Shown here in pieces: positions 63,860 through 64,000 of a DNA stretch of 64,000 nt (its first letter is position 1; each line of letters starts with the position of its first letter). Under the pieces are notes generated by a model. That model did no database searches. It was not told the origin of the DNA and was given only the letters and a program-made list of their open reading frames with translations. The position numbers and the translations under genes are program-made. Source of the stretch: Saccharothrix sp. S26 (GTDB lineage: Bacteria > Actinomycetota > Actinomycetes > Mycobacteriales > Pseudonocardiaceae); assembly GCF_021390395.1 (NCBI RefSeq), contig NZ_JAJUWT010000024.1, forward strand, positions 123,243-187,242, in the 5' to 3' direction.

Positions 63860-64000
63860 CTGACCGGACCGCAGCCTGACCGGACCGCAGCCTGACCGGA
63901 CCGCAGCCTGACCGGACCGCAGCCTGACCGGACCGCAGCCTGACCGGACCGCAGCCTGACCGGACCGCAGCCTGACCGGACCGCAGCCTGACCGGACCGC
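63860..64000. repeat. 16-bp tandem repeat array, continuing past the window
   Basis: CTGACCGGACCGCAGC repeats eight complete times and part of a ninth with no differences visible, and the window ends inside the array. Perfect identity suggests recent expansion. The unit length is not a multiple of three and the TGA in it closes all plus-strand frames, so it does not encode a plus-strand repeat protein. Confidence 0.95.

Overview
The window is high-GC chromosomal DNA from an actinomycete, most likely of the Pseudonocardiaceae (Saccharothrix/Lentzea/Actinosynnema type). The pointers are pervasive GC-rich codon use with many GTG starts, GTGA/ATGA start-stop overlaps, an MFS-thymidylate kinase fusion, a Tad pilus locus and a Crp/MarP/Nth neighbourhood. 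From about 18 kb to 60.7 kb the genes follow the order known from the Mycobacterium tuberculosis Rv3644c-Rv3676 region (holB, topA, SftH-type helicase, tad genes, ssd, 6C small RNA, HAD phosphatase, acs, holin-like protein, ephE, marP, Nudix, thioredoxin-like, nth, crp), with a few local insertions. The genus is inference; the synteny comes from knowledge of the families and was not computed.

Region 1 (1-5.5 kb): the end of a hotdog-fold protein, a membrane-anchored nuclease-like/Excalibur protein, an F420-type luciferase-like oxidoreductase, and a tight minus-strand four-gene operon (small membrane protein, Fe(II)/2-oxoglutarate oxygenase, DUF218 protein, helical-repeat protein) whose job I do not recognise.

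Region 2 (5.49-16.3 kb): an integrated element in a tRNA-Thr(CGT) gene. A 42-bp copy of the tRNA 3' half marks the left end and the intact hybrid tRNA marks the right end. Beside the tRNA lie integrase, an XRE regulator, excisionase and a RepA-like ATPase. No transfer (TraB/FtsK) gene is visible. The cargo is a minus-strand cassette (2OG oxygenase, 114-aa protein, small membrane protein, radical SAM enzyme, CYTH protein) divergent from a Nudix hydrolase and a zinc-finger/XRE/TPR regulator, plus a low-GC membrane protein gene. Both the integrase and the excisionase reading frames look shifted near their N-termini.

Region 3 (16.4-32.5 kb): secreted surface protein, DNA polymerase III delta', the MFS-Tmk fusion (with a damaged P-loop), topoisomerase I, two lipoproteins, a proton-pumping pyrophosphatase, a MrfA/SftH-type helicase and a Prim-Pol-like protein. 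Region 4 (32.6-39.9 kb): Tad pilus genes with ssd and the 6C RNA, interrupted by two strongly strand-skewed, repeat-rich gaps.

Region 5 (39.9-47.1 kb): a peptidoglycan-salvage cluster (NagZ, NamZ, AmiE-like serine hydrolase, MurR, MurQ) that would strip GlcNAc, MurNAc and peptide from wall fragments and convert MurNAc-6-phosphate to GlcNAc-6-phosphate. It is preceded by a long leader ending in a strong terminator. Region 6 (47.0-49.7 kb): Lrp-type regulator divergent from tryptophan dioxygenase and kynureninase, followed by a palindromic repeat cluster.

Region 7 (49.7-63.5 kb): degenerate Fic protein, acetyltransferase, acetyl-CoA synthetase, NhaA, holin-like protein, an alpha/beta hydrolase without its nucleophile, the marP-Nudix-thioredoxin-nth operon, crp, an MFS transporter with a striking operator, and a DnaN-like clamp paralogue. 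The window ends in a 16-bp tandem repeat array. Candidate Crp sites lie upstream of hppA and acs, and an identical 14-mer precedes two envelope-related genes 40 kb apart.
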